60,277 nt of DNA, taken from positions 1-60,277 of the IMG/VR virus record IMGVR_UViG_3300045954_000073. One strand, 5' to 3'. The notes beneath the pieces were generated by a model. The model was not told the DNA's origin and searched no databases. It saw only the letters and a list, made by a program, of their open reading frames with translations. Position numbers and translations under genes: made by a program. This document shows, in pieces, positions 8,090 to 15,334 of this stretch. Source of the DNA: a virus. Each line of letters begins with the position of its first letter. The first letter of the stretch is position 1.

Positions 8090-8743
8090 CTAAATACCTA
8101 AAGCGTTGCGGAGTCGCTGCATCACCCCAAGGGGATTTCTCGCAGCAGCTTCGTAATCGCGTTTGTGAATTAATGTCAAATCGGACTGTTCGCCATTCTC
8201 TAGAAGGTGTTGAGCAGTCTTCAGTTCGTAAGCACGATTTTCTTGAATTTGGTTCAATTCAACACGTGATCGCTGTTCCAGTAATCGAACCTTGCCTTCA
8301 ACATCCTGGATTATTAAGTCAGCAAGTAGTTTGGCCCGTCCGTAGTCAATTGCCCATTCATGCCGTCCGGTTTCTATCTCCATCTGGGCTTTGAATTGTT
8401 CACGTAACTCAACCATGTCGTCCCAATATTTGACATTGGCAAAGCTGGCTTGGCGTTTGGCTTTTTGAATATTTACTTCGGCTTTACTGCCGTCTGCCAC
8501 AAATTCACCTAAAAACTTATTCCATTCCTGTTCATTAGTGATTTTAGTTTTGACGGTTTCAATAATGGCGGGCATTAAAGTAGCAGCCATTTTGCCCTCG
8601 TTATACATTGAGCCTAGTTTTCGCAGTACATTTTGATCACCTATCAATGCCTGTTGCAACTCCGCTACAGTTACACCAGCGACTCTTTGTGCTGCTTTAC
8701 CTGCTCTTGTTCTGGTATTGATACGGGTTTTGATGTGCTTCAT
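8090..8743 (-). CDS. Hypothetical coiled-coil protein
   Basis: 217 residues with a basic N-terminus (KTRINTRTRAGKAAQRVAG) and long charged helices (YWDDMVELREQFKAQMEIE, LLEQRSRVELNQIQENR). No catalytic motif or membrane segment is seen. It sits in the minus-strand run with the ATPase and membrane protein, which suggests a structural or adaptor role in the same unknown system. Confidence 0.55.
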   Translation of the reverse strand: MKHIKTRINTRTRAGKAAQRVAGVTVAELQQALIGDQNVLRKLGSMYNEGKMAATLMPAIIETVKTKITNEQEWNKFLGEFVADGSKAEVNIQKAKRQASFANVKYWDDMVELREQFKAQMEIETGRHEWAIDYGRAKLLADLIIQDVEGKVRLLEQRSRVELNQIQENRAYELKTAQHLLENGEQSDLTLIHKRDYEAAARNPLGVMQRLRNALGI

Positions 8744-8846
8744 AATAAAACATTACTTGGGTTACAAACAACGCAATCGGCAGTAGTAGCACTAGTAGTA
8801 GCAAGTTAAATTGATGTTGTTCTCGATATAGAGCAACCTGCTCAAC
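8697..8846 (-). CDS. Possible small single-helix membrane protein
   Basis: An open frame between the two coiled-coil genes reads SLVEQVALYREQHQFN, then a strongly hydrophobic stretch LLLLVLLLPIALFVTQ, then a polar tail. It overlaps the start of the next gene. No ATG start exists; a TTG at 8804 or an unusual codon further up would be needed. The hydrophobic character suggests a real peptide but the start is unproven. Confidence 0.28.
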   Translation of the reverse strand, partial: VEQVALYREQHQFNLLLLVLLLPIALFVTQVMFYYEAHQNPYQYQNKSR

Positions 8847-9390
8847 TAGGGATTTTGAAGAGGTTGAGAATCTCTGTTTTTGTGTTGCGAAAATTTTCTA
8901 CAGATTCGTTCACACGATCAGAAAATTTACGGGCTTTATTATTGAACCTCTCATTACTTTCTTGCAATTTGGAAACAAAATGATCTTCTACCTCTTGCAT
9001 CAAATCATCTGTTTGTTGCATATCTTCTGCTAGTTGGTAATCAATCCAAGCAATGATAGCAGACTTAATTTGCCCTCTAAGTGAGGCGCGATCACTCAAT
9101 GCCCAGTCCATTTTTTGGCTAACCTGTTTAATTTGGTCAATAGATAAATTGACATCTAGGCTAGAAGCAATTTCTTGAATTAAAGTTTGCTTTTGAGTAT
9201 GACTAAGCTCATTTGTTTTTGTTACTGCTAGTTTGGATTGCGGCAACAATTCATCGACAATTTTTGAAATATTTTCTTCTGTTAACTCATTTTCAGGGTA
9301 CTTATCTGAAATATGTCTTTTGATTTGCGCTAAAGAAAATGATTGACCTTTACGTGTTAAACGAGACTGAATAATCTTGGCTTCTCTCAT
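8842..9390 (-). CDS. Hypothetical protein
   Basis: 182 residues. The first part looks helical and DNA-binding-like (MREAKIIQSRLTRKGQSF, then SLAQIKRHISDKY). The C-terminal half is a predicted coiled coil (DDLMQEVEDHFVSKLQES, FNNKARKFSDRVNESVENF). It starts 12 bp after the stop of the upstream gene, in the same minus-strand operon. No family is recognised. Confidence 0.55.
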   Translation of the reverse strand: MREAKIIQSRLTRKGQSFSLAQIKRHISDKYPENELTEENISKIVDELLPQSKLAVTKTNELSHTQKQTLIQEIASSLDVNLSIDQIKQVSQKMDWALSDRASLRGQIKSAIIAWIDYQLAEDMQQTDDLMQEVEDHFVSKLQESNERFNNKARKFSDRVNESVENFRNTKTEILNLFKIPS

Positions 9391-9402
9391 ACAACTCCTT
9401 AA

Positions 9403-9795
9403 TTAAGCAAATAATTTGTACAATACTTCTCCCAGTTGGGACATAGAATAAGTACTGTCATTGCGGTAACTTATCCCGACGCTCCTAAATGCCCGATAAA
9501 ATTTGTCACGAGAAATTGAAGGATGTTTTTGATAAACATAATCTTTCAAAACCGCGCCCTTTACCTTGTCATTTAATTCAGCAGCCGATTGAACGACTAA
9601 CTTCAAAACATCAGACGCGATCGCTTTTCTGGGCGCAACTTTCTTGCACTTAGCTACAAACCTCAGGTTATCAACAGTAAGTGGCAGTTGAGCCGCTTCT
9701 AGTTGCTTTTTCAATGCGCTCCATTGTGAAGCACGAATAGGACTCCCAAGACAAGTTTCATAAATTGTTCTGAACTTCTCCTTTTTTGCTGGCAT
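9403..9795 (-). CDS. Hypothetical protein, first gene of the minus operon
   Basis: A 130-residue basic, mostly helical protein (MPAKKEKFRTIYETCLG, KKVAPRKAIASDVLKL, HPSISRDKFYRAFRSVG). No family is recognised; a DNA-binding role is possible from the charge. It is the first gene of the operon running down to the ATPase, directly downstream of the repeat-rich region at 9824-10047. Confidence 0.5.
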   Translation of the reverse strand: MPAKKEKFRTIYETCLGSPIRASQWSALKKQLEAAQLPLTVDNLRFVAKCKKVAPRKAIASDVLKLVVQSAAELNDKVKGAVLKDYVYQKHPSISRDKFYRAFRSVGISYRNDSTYSMSQLGEVLYKLFA

Positions 9796-9823
9796 ATCCC
9801 TTTCTCCCCATTTTCACAATTCA

Positions 9824-10047
9824 GTTGCACCTGACATTTACTGCAACGCTTTGATTTGCGAGTAACGTGCTACTTTGCATAGTGCCTAACTGGTAGTTAG
9901 TGCAAAAAACTTTGCAATTTAATGCTAAATGCTTGTTTTATTAGCCGTGTATTGCAACTGACTACTTTGGAATCATTGGTGTTCTTACTTTGCACGGCGT
10001 GCGCTCAGATAGTGCAACGCTGCATAAAATGCAAATAATGCAACGCT
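9824..10047. promoter_or_regulatory. Cluster of TGCAACGCT and TTGCA-type repeats
   Basis: Three exact TGCAACGCT copies (9842, 10013, 10039) plus TTGCACCTGAC and TTGCAACTGAC (near 9824 and 9952) and several TTTGCA/GTGCAA elements are packed into about 225 bp between two minus-strand genes. The region lies upstream of the ATPase operon and is likely its control region, or possibly an iteron-type binding array. There are no coding signs. Confidence 0.45.
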
Positions 10048-10393
10048 AGACGTGGGTTTTACGACGCACGCAACGAGATTTGGTTGGTATTGCAACCCAA
10101 ATAAGCGTCCAAAGTATTAGCAGAATTCTCAGAAATAGATTCACCAAAGGGCGCAAAGGTGTTTTCCAAAATATCCACCAATGCACAATCCAATGAGCGG
10201 TCTTAGAGAGTGGTACTGTGTCACGCAGTGGCATTTCTTTCTGGAAGTTTTTGTAGGTCATGTGGTGACAATGACTACTTTTAGCCCAAGGAAATACTAC
10301 ACAGTGTTTTTTAGTTAATGCTTGACAACGACCTGATTTCTCCTTCCACCGAGGAGAATTGATGTAGATATAATACTGCGGAGAACGGCTCAT
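10046..10393 (-). CDS. HNH-like protein with C-terminal membrane helix
   Basis: 115 residues. The N-terminal part, YYIYINSPRWKEKSGRCQAL, SSHCHHMTYKNFQKE and VPLSKTAHWIVHW, follows the layout of small HNH nucleases (a SPxW...R entry, an H-HH core, then a CH or AH pair), but most zinc cysteines are missing. A hydrophobic segment (about residues 82-100, LVNLFLRILLILWTLIW) follows. This looks like a degenerate or re-purposed HNH fold tethered to the membrane. Catalytic activity is doubtful. Confidence 0.5.
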   Translation of the reverse strand: MSRSPQYYIYINSPRWKEKSGRCQALTKKHCVVFPWAKSSHCHHMTYKNFQKEMPLRDTVPLSKTAHWIVHWWIFWKTPLRPLVNLFLRILLILWTLIWVAIPTKSRCVRRKTHV

Positions 10394-10529
10394 ATTTTTG
10401 CCACCTCTGCTATGTGTCCGTTAAAATTTTGATGCGGTGCATGACCATAGACAAATTAAAACCTCTTTCGGGGAAGGGGTCAATAAAACTGTCACTATCT
10501 AGTGACATTGTTAGTACCCATAAGTGACA

Positions 10530-10856
10530 TTATTGCAGCTTGCCTAACGCCTCCAGTACAGCGTACCTTTGATGAGCCAAACTCAGTAACGGGTTTATGT
10601 AAATGGGGTAATCTTGCTTTCCGTCCTCCCATTTCCAGTGTCTACGGATGCTTTCATAGGTAATAGCATTTTCTGTAAGCTTGACTAGCTCTAAGATACA
10701 GGCTTTTTTGTATCCATACTCACCTGGATGAATTCCGTAAAGCTTAGGTATCCATATACTGCAAAATTCTTCTATATTCACTTTGTGCTGTAGCTTTAGG
10801 TAGGCTTGTAATGTAATAACTTGCATAGTCCCAAAATGTGATAGTCTTAATCTCAT
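10530..10856 (-). CDS. Hypothetical protein
   Basis: About 108 residues from the ATG at 10856 (MRLRLSHFG); another ATG at 10826 (MQVITLQAYLKLQ) is also plausible. The protein has no membrane segment and no recognised family (IPKLYGIHPGEYGYKKACIL, YESIRRHWKWEDG). It is separated from its neighbours and may be transcribed alone. Confidence 0.45.
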   Translation of the reverse strand: MRLRLSHFGTMQVITLQAYLKLQHKVNIEEFCSIWIPKLYGIHPGEYGYKKACILELVKLTENAITYESIRRHWKWEDGKQDYPIYINPLLSLAHQRYAVLEALGKLQ

Positions 10857-11342
10857 AATTCTATGGCAAGTTATCAAATTTTATGCTAAAAATACTTTTT
10901 TAGGACTAAACGGCATAGTTCGATAAACCAAATGCAATCTTCACCAATAGCCATGAAGACCAAGAATTAATTTCTGGGGTGTTATAGGACATAAATAATT
11001 CTTACCCAATCAGCTGGGTGCATATCGCCTGCCATCATATCTATTGTGGACAACCAGCGTCAGAAAAGTCTATGGATAAGCTGATAAAGGTTGCTCGTTA
11101 GCCTTTGCTCTACAAGAATTCCAGCAAAAACCTCTCTAAGAGATTCCATTTGACACAAGCTAAAACCCTTAATTAGTCGTTTATAAATGTCAGTGGAACA
11201 GTTTTATATTGCCACCATGCGATTAAGTCTACCTCATGATGAAATCCTCAACAGGGATATTTAAAATTCTTTTTACGCTGTTTTATTTATTAGAAAAATT
11301 TCCAGATCGGTTAATATAATTAACAACATTAATTATAGATTT
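10857..11342. other. Intergenic region without a supported gene
   Basis: Contains a partial copy of the dispersed palindrome (about 11231-11250, CCTCATGATGAAATCCTCA with a degenerate right arm) and an A+T-rich stretch before 11343. Short frames on the minus strand (about 30 codons) lack a good start and were not called. Confidence 0.4.
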
Positions 11343-11615
11343 ATGCAGAAAAAACTAGGAATATTTGCTAAATGTTCGTTAGCGATGATAGTGACTTTGA
11401 TATTTGCCTCTCACACGCTAGAAGGACTTAATGTTGCAGCGAAAAAAACACCTCAAGGCGACGAGGTGTACGAGCTTTCTTACACTTCTCGCGCAATAGA
11501 TCCATTTATTTCTGCTGCTTTTATTACGTTAATTACTGGAATACTAGGAATTCGTCTGCCAGGCAATAGAATTCAATCTAGAAGTGTAGATAAGAACAAT
11601 AACAATCATGAGTAA
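11343..11615 (+). CDS. Small membrane protein
   Basis: 90 residues with a first hydrophobic helix (about 8-26, possibly a signal anchor) and a second (about 55-72, ISAAFITLITGILGI). The tail is polar and Asn-rich. No family is recognised. The next genes start at its end, so it may be the first of a short plus-strand operon. Confidence 0.5.
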   Translation: MQKKLGIFAKCSLAMIVTLIFASHTLEGLNVAAKKTPQGDEVYELSYTSRAIDPFISAAFITLITGILGIRLPGNRIQSRSVDKNNNNHE

Positions 11616-11630
11616 TCGGACAAGTAAGCA

Positions 11631-12293
11631 GTGCGAAAATGGCTTAGGAAATCTAGCAAAACTCAGACTCCAAAAATTTCCAAATCCTGGTACAGGAAAG
11701 GTATCTGCAAAATTCTACTTCTCAAGAGGGAGAAAGATTGGGAGGTGGCAACATTCCGCATCAACCCCTCCAGAGAGATGTTCAGACTTAGTGAATATTA
11801 TTATTTCCGCACCGAAAACGAGCAGCGAAAGTTCAAGCTTATTGGGCATAGTTACTACCTCCGAGTTGATAATCTCCAAAGAATGGAAGCAGAGGTGGTT
11901 GGGGTTATCAATGGAGCCGCCGTCATATTGGGAAATGCTGAAAGCACTTTTTGTGAGCATTTTACTCACAAACTTTCAGTATTTTATGTGCTTGGTGCTG
12001 GTGCTGATATTATTGTGGGTATTTGGGATATAGGAATACAGAATAGTATTATTTACCAAAGTGTCTCGTCTCTAGATTTAATGTTTGGACAAGCGTTAGG
12101 GGTGGTTGCACTCAAAGCATTAAAAGCTGTCCACAAACCGGAATATGGAGAGGATTTCACATGGGTGCAATTTATGGAAAACAGGAACTGGCTACAAGAA
12201 TTTTTGGAAGCGATTCAGGCGATCGCCCTGAAGATGGGAGTATCCGTGGAGCAAGTAAATGTTCTAGAAATCTATAAAAGGAAATCAGCCTAA
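11631..12293 (+). CDS. Hypothetical protein
   Basis: 220 residues, starting at GTG. A strongly basic N-terminus (RKWLRKSSKTQTPKISKSW) precedes a mixed domain with hydrophobic patches (VVGVINGAAVILGNAE, LGAGADIIVGIWDIG). The alternative frame at 11608-12033 is shorter and reads less like protein. It is followed by a clear terminator. Function unknown. Confidence 0.5.
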   Translation: MRKWLRKSSKTQTPKISKSWYRKGICKILLLKREKDWEVATFRINPSREMFRLSEYYYFRTENEQRKFKLIGHSYYLRVDNLQRMEAEVVGVINGAAVILGNAESTFCEHFTHKLSVFYVLGAGADIIVGIWDIGIQNSIIYQSVSSLDLMFGQALGVVALKALKAVHKPEYGEDFTWVQFMENRNWLQEFLEAIQAIALKMGVSVEQVNVLEIYKRKSA

Positions 12294-12308
12294 GTCTGTT
12301 TGCTCATT

Positions 12309-12338
12309 AAAAAAACACTCCAATATGGAGCGTTTTTT
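12309..12338. terminator. Bidirectional terminator between convergent genes
   Basis: A CTCCA/TGGAG stem is flanked by an A run on the left and GTTTTTT on the right, centred between the converging stops at 12293 and 12365. This is the classic shape for termination in both directions. Confidence 0.75.
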
Positions 12339-12364
12339 GCTTTTTAGAAAGCGACTTTATCAAA

Positions 12365-12736
12365 CTAAGACTCGGTGGGGACTACTGGAGTTTCTGTCTG
12401 GATTTCTGTCTGTTCAGCAGTAGGCGTGAAAATGTTGGCTATGTTCACACCGATGTTGTCTAAGCCAGCTTTAGCAGAGGTTAGTTGATAAATTGCTTCT
12501 TGCAAATTTGCCTTATCTTCTGGTGATTCAGACAAATCTACAGTTTTCAATTTTTCAATTGCTTCTTTGACTTCCTGTGTTTCGGTCGCAATCAGGGCAG
12601 GAATAGCATCAATTCCTTGCTTAATAGCTACCGTTAATTTTTTGACTTCTAAAGTAGAACTCATGATTTGATTTTGCTTGCTGATTATTTGTTTTAGTAG
12701 GCTTGGGATATTCAGCCAATTAAAGTTGTTAAACAC
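12365..12736 (-). CDS. Hypothetical phage protein
   Basis: 123 residues with a GTG start at 12736 preceded by a good GGTGGAG ribosome site. An internal ATG at 12664 (MSSTLEVKKLTVAI) is an alternative. The core is amphipathic helix (TQEVKEAIEKLKTVDL), and the C-terminus is Thr/Glu/Pro-rich. No family is recognised. Confidence 0.5.
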   Translation of the reverse strand: MFNNFNWLNIPSLLKQIISKQNQIMSSTLEVKKLTVAIKQGIDAIPALIATETQEVKEAIEKLKTVDLSESPEDKANLQEAIYQLTSAKAGLDNIGVNIANIFTPTAEQTEIQTETPVVPTES

Positions 12737-13179
12737 AGGCTGACTCCACCAATTTACTTCAATAAAGTATAGCTAATTTATAATTGATATGGCAGGTAAT
12801 TTTTATTTTTAAATTAATTAAAAGAGTTTATTGCTGATAAAATTATCATAATTAAAATCCATAATCATGATTGAAAAAGAGATTAGCAGCGAATAATGCA
12901 ACCACCCCTCTAAATTTTTGCTCATGATGAATTCATCATGAATTGTGCAGTATGATTTGCTAACTTGCTAAAGCTTGTACTTACGTAAACACGCTTTTGA
13001 ATTTAATTAAATTGCTAGAAAGGTATCATAAGCAACTTTTTAACGCGTCTTTATTATAGATTTTTATACTTCTTTCAGAGAAAATACTAGGGAAGAAGTT
13101 GTTTAAAAATGATACAAATGAAATAACTAAATAACTGTGCAACATTTACGCGCAGATTTGCACCGATTCTTTGAGAAAT
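12737..13179. other. A+T-rich intergenic region with palindrome copy
   Basis: A divergent intergenic region of about 440 bp, very A+T-rich, containing the palindrome at 12922-12941. No coding frame is supported. It probably carries promoters for both flanking genes, but none is clear enough to place. Confidence 0.4.
12922..12941. repeat. Dispersed GAATTC-centred palindrome, copy
   Basis: A perfect 20-nt palindrome (left half TCATGATGAA) lying between divergent genes. Since no gene ends here, this copy is not simply a gene-end terminator. Confidence 0.85.
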
Positions 13180-13932
13180 ATGCAAGCTATTCCTAGTCAA
13201 GCACTCTATCAATACCTTGTGAATTCCAGTTGTGGCGACCTACTAAGGTTTTGCGAAGTGTCTTTTGAGAAAAATCAATACGGGCATTGCGTGATCATAC
13301 ATTGTAGGGATGGATTTAGCGCGATCCATATATCGAAACAATATCAAGGATTGGTGTCCACAATTGTATCTGTAGCAGTTGGGCAATGGGAAGCTGTAAT
13401 ATTAAGATTAAAGGGGCAAGATATCAACATCATCCCCCTTCGTGAAAATTTTTTAGTTTCCAATATGATGATAGCATCTACCAAAGCTCAAATTCCTCAT
13501 TACCAAGGTTTATTAGAACTTGCGTGTTCCGAACCAGAATACGCCACCTATGTTACTTTAGTACCCACTAGAGATGGACAATCAGTTTGGGAGTGGGGAA
13601 AGCCCATAGAGTGTATTCTGGCTAGCGATGGAGTCAGCAAATTCTCTTCTCGCCAGCCATTCAAATTTCATCGAGCGAATATTACTCGCCTTTATGACAG
13701 GCAAGAGATGGAGCGGCAGATGTTGGACTTAACTAGGGAGTTTAGGCGATCGCCCAGAGACAGAGTAGTTATCACAGACTATCCATACGAAACCTATCTG
13801 TCAGATCCACACTTTGAAGACGAATTGGTAAAATCTCAGCAAAAAGGTCGGTATTTAGCCGACCTTGAAATGATGTTCGTAGAAAATGTTGGTTTAATAA
13901 GAATCTGTCGTTGTAAGCAACAGATAGTTTAG
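13180..13932 (+). CDS. Hypothetical protein
   Basis: 250 residues from the ATG at 13180 (MQAIPSQALYQYL); a TTG three codons earlier extends the frame slightly. No membrane segment or known motif is seen. The C-terminal part is charged (RLYDRQEMERQMLDLTREF, RSPRDRVVITDYPYE). It converges on the repressor candidate with a 4-nt overlap of 3' ends. Confidence 0.5.
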   Translation: MQAIPSQALYQYLVNSSCGDLLRFCEVSFEKNQYGHCVIIHCRDGFSAIHISKQYQGLVSTIVSVAVGQWEAVILRLKGQDINIIPLRENFLVSNMMIASTKAQIPHYQGLLELACSEPEYATYVTLVPTRDGQSVWEWGKPIECILASDGVSKFSSRQPFKFHRANITRLYDRQEMERQMLDLTREFRRSPRDRVVITDYPYETYLSDPHFEDELVKSQQKGRYLADLEMMFVENVGLIRICRCKQQIV

Positions 13933-14660
13933 TACTGATTAGTATGATGTCCATTTTCTTGTTCCTGTGGTTCACCAAGAAGCACAGGATTTTCTGTTAC
14001 TGTGACCCACTGGGCATAGGAATAAACTTTATGTTCAGGATCTACGACTGTATGAATTATTGCCCTTTCTGATTCTAAGGCGCATGAGCCTTTCCCCGCC
14101 TGGATTTCGCGCAATCGTTCCACCGTAGGCAAGAAAGGATCGGTGTCAGAAATGGCTTGAATCCTCGACTCTAAGGCATCCTGTGTGATGCCATTCCTCT
14201 CCATTGCCTCCCGTAGCATCTCTGAAAATTTCACCACGTTTTTAATCACCCCTTTGATTTTTGATGATTGTACTGTAGTGGAACTGCAATAATCTGCATC
14301 TATAGATGTAGAGCGTGGATAATGTTCGCACGCAATATTAATAAAATCGTCTATCGTCAAAAGATTCCCATTTTCATCCGTCACAAAGCCAGCGGCGGCG
14401 ATCGCTGCCAATGTGTTGTACTGAGGTGTCCCAATCCCATTTTCCACGTTGCCAATTGTCTTGGCAGAAACGCGCTTTTGGGTTTTTGCAAAAATCTCAT
14501 CTGCCGCTTTTTGCAGGCTAAACACTTTATCATCTCCTGGCAACTTTTGCTTTTCCCTGGCGATACGAATTAACCGCCCAAGCTTGGCTAGGCCGTTGTC
14601 TGTCCAAAATTTAGGTTTGTTTTCAGCTTGAGATTGCACTTTGTGGCGTCTGTTGCACAT
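13929..14660 (-). CDS. XRE-type transcriptional repressor (phage immunity candidate)
   Basis: 243 residues with an N-terminal helix-turn-helix of the Cro/CI (XRE) kind at about 24-95 (LGRLIRIAREKQKL, SLQKAADEIFAKTQ, VSAKTIGNVENGIGTPQY). A second, weaker helix-turn-helix-like segment is at about 145-190 (EMLREAMERNGITQDALESR). It is divergent from the rightward early genes, with operator-like repeats in the 105-bp gap. That is the expected place for the lysogenic repressor. No LexA-type cleavage site is visible. Confidence 0.65.
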   Translation of the reverse strand: MCNRRHKVQSQAENKPKFWTDNGLAKLGRLIRIAREKQKLPGDDKVFSLQKAADEIFAKTQKRVSAKTIGNVENGIGTPQYNTLAAIAAAGFVTDENGNLLTIDDFINIACEHYPRSTSIDADYCSSTTVQSSKIKGVIKNVVKFSEMLREAMERNGITQDALESRIQAISDTDPFLPTVERLREIQAGKGSCALESERAIIHTVVDPEHKVYSYAQWVTVTENPVLLGEPQEQENGHHTNQY

Positions 14661-14672
14661 TTCTTAGAATTT

Positions 14673-14692
14673 TATCACAAATTTTTGTGATA
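14673..14692. promoter_or_regulatory. Operator-like inverted repeat
   Basis: TATCACAAAT/TTTTGTGATA is a 20-bp inverted repeat with one mismatch, just upstream of the repressor start. It is a likely binding site for the adjacent repressor or another early regulator. Confidence 0.55.
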
Positions 14693-14704
14693 TTTTTTTG
14701 TTTT

Positions 14705-14757
14705 ATGTACCATGTAACAGACTTCATGCTATATTCTGTATCATGTATCATGTAACA
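14705..14757. promoter_or_regulatory. Direct-repeat operators before the early genes
   Basis: ATGTACCATGTAACA (14705-14719) and ATGTATCATGTAACA (14743-14757) differ by one base. Between them an overlapping TGTATCATG pair adds a third partial site. They sit 8-60 bp before the ribbon-helix-helix gene, as expected of operators for that protein or for the repressor across the gap. Confidence 0.55.
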
Positions 14758-14765
14758 TATTTCAA

Positions 14766-14957
14766 ATGCCTGTTACTGTTTATGACAACATAAAAGTGTA
14801 TCAAAAGGCTCTGGTGCGAATACATCCAGATTTGCTGGAGCCAATCAAAGACTTAGCGACTAAGAGAGGAATAACTCAAACGCACATGATTGAGACTTTG
14901 CTCCAAATAGGCATCATACATTTAGAAAGTTTTGAGTTAGCAGAAGCTAGAAACTAG
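14766..14957 (+). CDS. Ribbon-helix-helix DNA-binding protein (first early gene)
   Basis: A 63-residue protein with a strand (KALVRIHPDL) followed by two helices (LEPIKDLATKRG, THMIETLLQIGIIHLE), the Arc/CopG ribbon-helix-helix pattern. It lies immediately after tandem repeats and opposite the XRE repressor, so a Cro-like, self-regulating role is a reasonable inference. Confidence 0.6.
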   Translation: MPVTVYDNIKVYQKALVRIHPDLLEPIKDLATKRGITQTHMIETLLQIGIIHLESFELAEARN

Positions 14958-15000
14958 TCATGAACCAACTCAATATTTGCGTGGAGGGTCAGGAGGGTCA

Positions 15001-15333
15001 ATGGAGCAAATCTTAATTACTCCAGAGGCGCTCAAGCAAGCAATCCGCGAGGTGCTGGCTGAGTTCATGCCGAATTCGGCATTAGCAACTCATAACGCAA
15101 GACAGGAATGGTTCGACACTGACCCTGCTTATTCCATGATTGGAGTCCGGTCAGCCCGGCGACTTAGAGCCAAAGTGCTGAATGGCACTTTGCGCCAAGG
15201 CATTGACTGGCGCGATGACCGGGAGCCAGGGGCGGAAAGGCCCTCATATAGGTTTCACGTAGAAAATTGCAAGAAGCGTCTTGCAGTCCCACCCGAAAAA
15301 CGTAAATTATCTCGCAAAGCGCAAGCGCAATAG
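15001..15333 (+). CDS. Excisionase-like DNA-binding protein
   Basis: 110 residues from the ATG at 15001, which follows tandem GGAGGGTCA ribosome-site copies; an upstream GTG is less likely. The segment TDPAYSMIGVRSARRLRAKV with GIDWRDDREPG looks like the winged-helix core seen in excisionase- or MerR-like small proteins. A basic tail follows (PEKRKLSRKAQAQ). The ParB-like gene starts 1 nt after its stop. Confidence 0.45.
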   Translation: MEQILITPEALKQAIREVLAEFMPNSALATHNARQEWFDTDPAYSMIGVRSARRLRAKVLNGTLRQGIDWRDDREPGAERPSYRFHVENCKKRLAVPPEKRKLSRKAQAQ

Positions 15334-15334
15334 T

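Noticed and set aside
10857-11342. A minus-strand frame of about 30 codons (MESLREVFAGILVEQRL).
   Set aside because: No good ribosome site, very short, and no overlap with an operon, so not supportable.
11608-12033. A plus-strand frame of 141 codons starting at the ATG at 11608.
   Set aside because: The overlapping 220-codon frame is longer and reads more like protein, so only one of the two was called.
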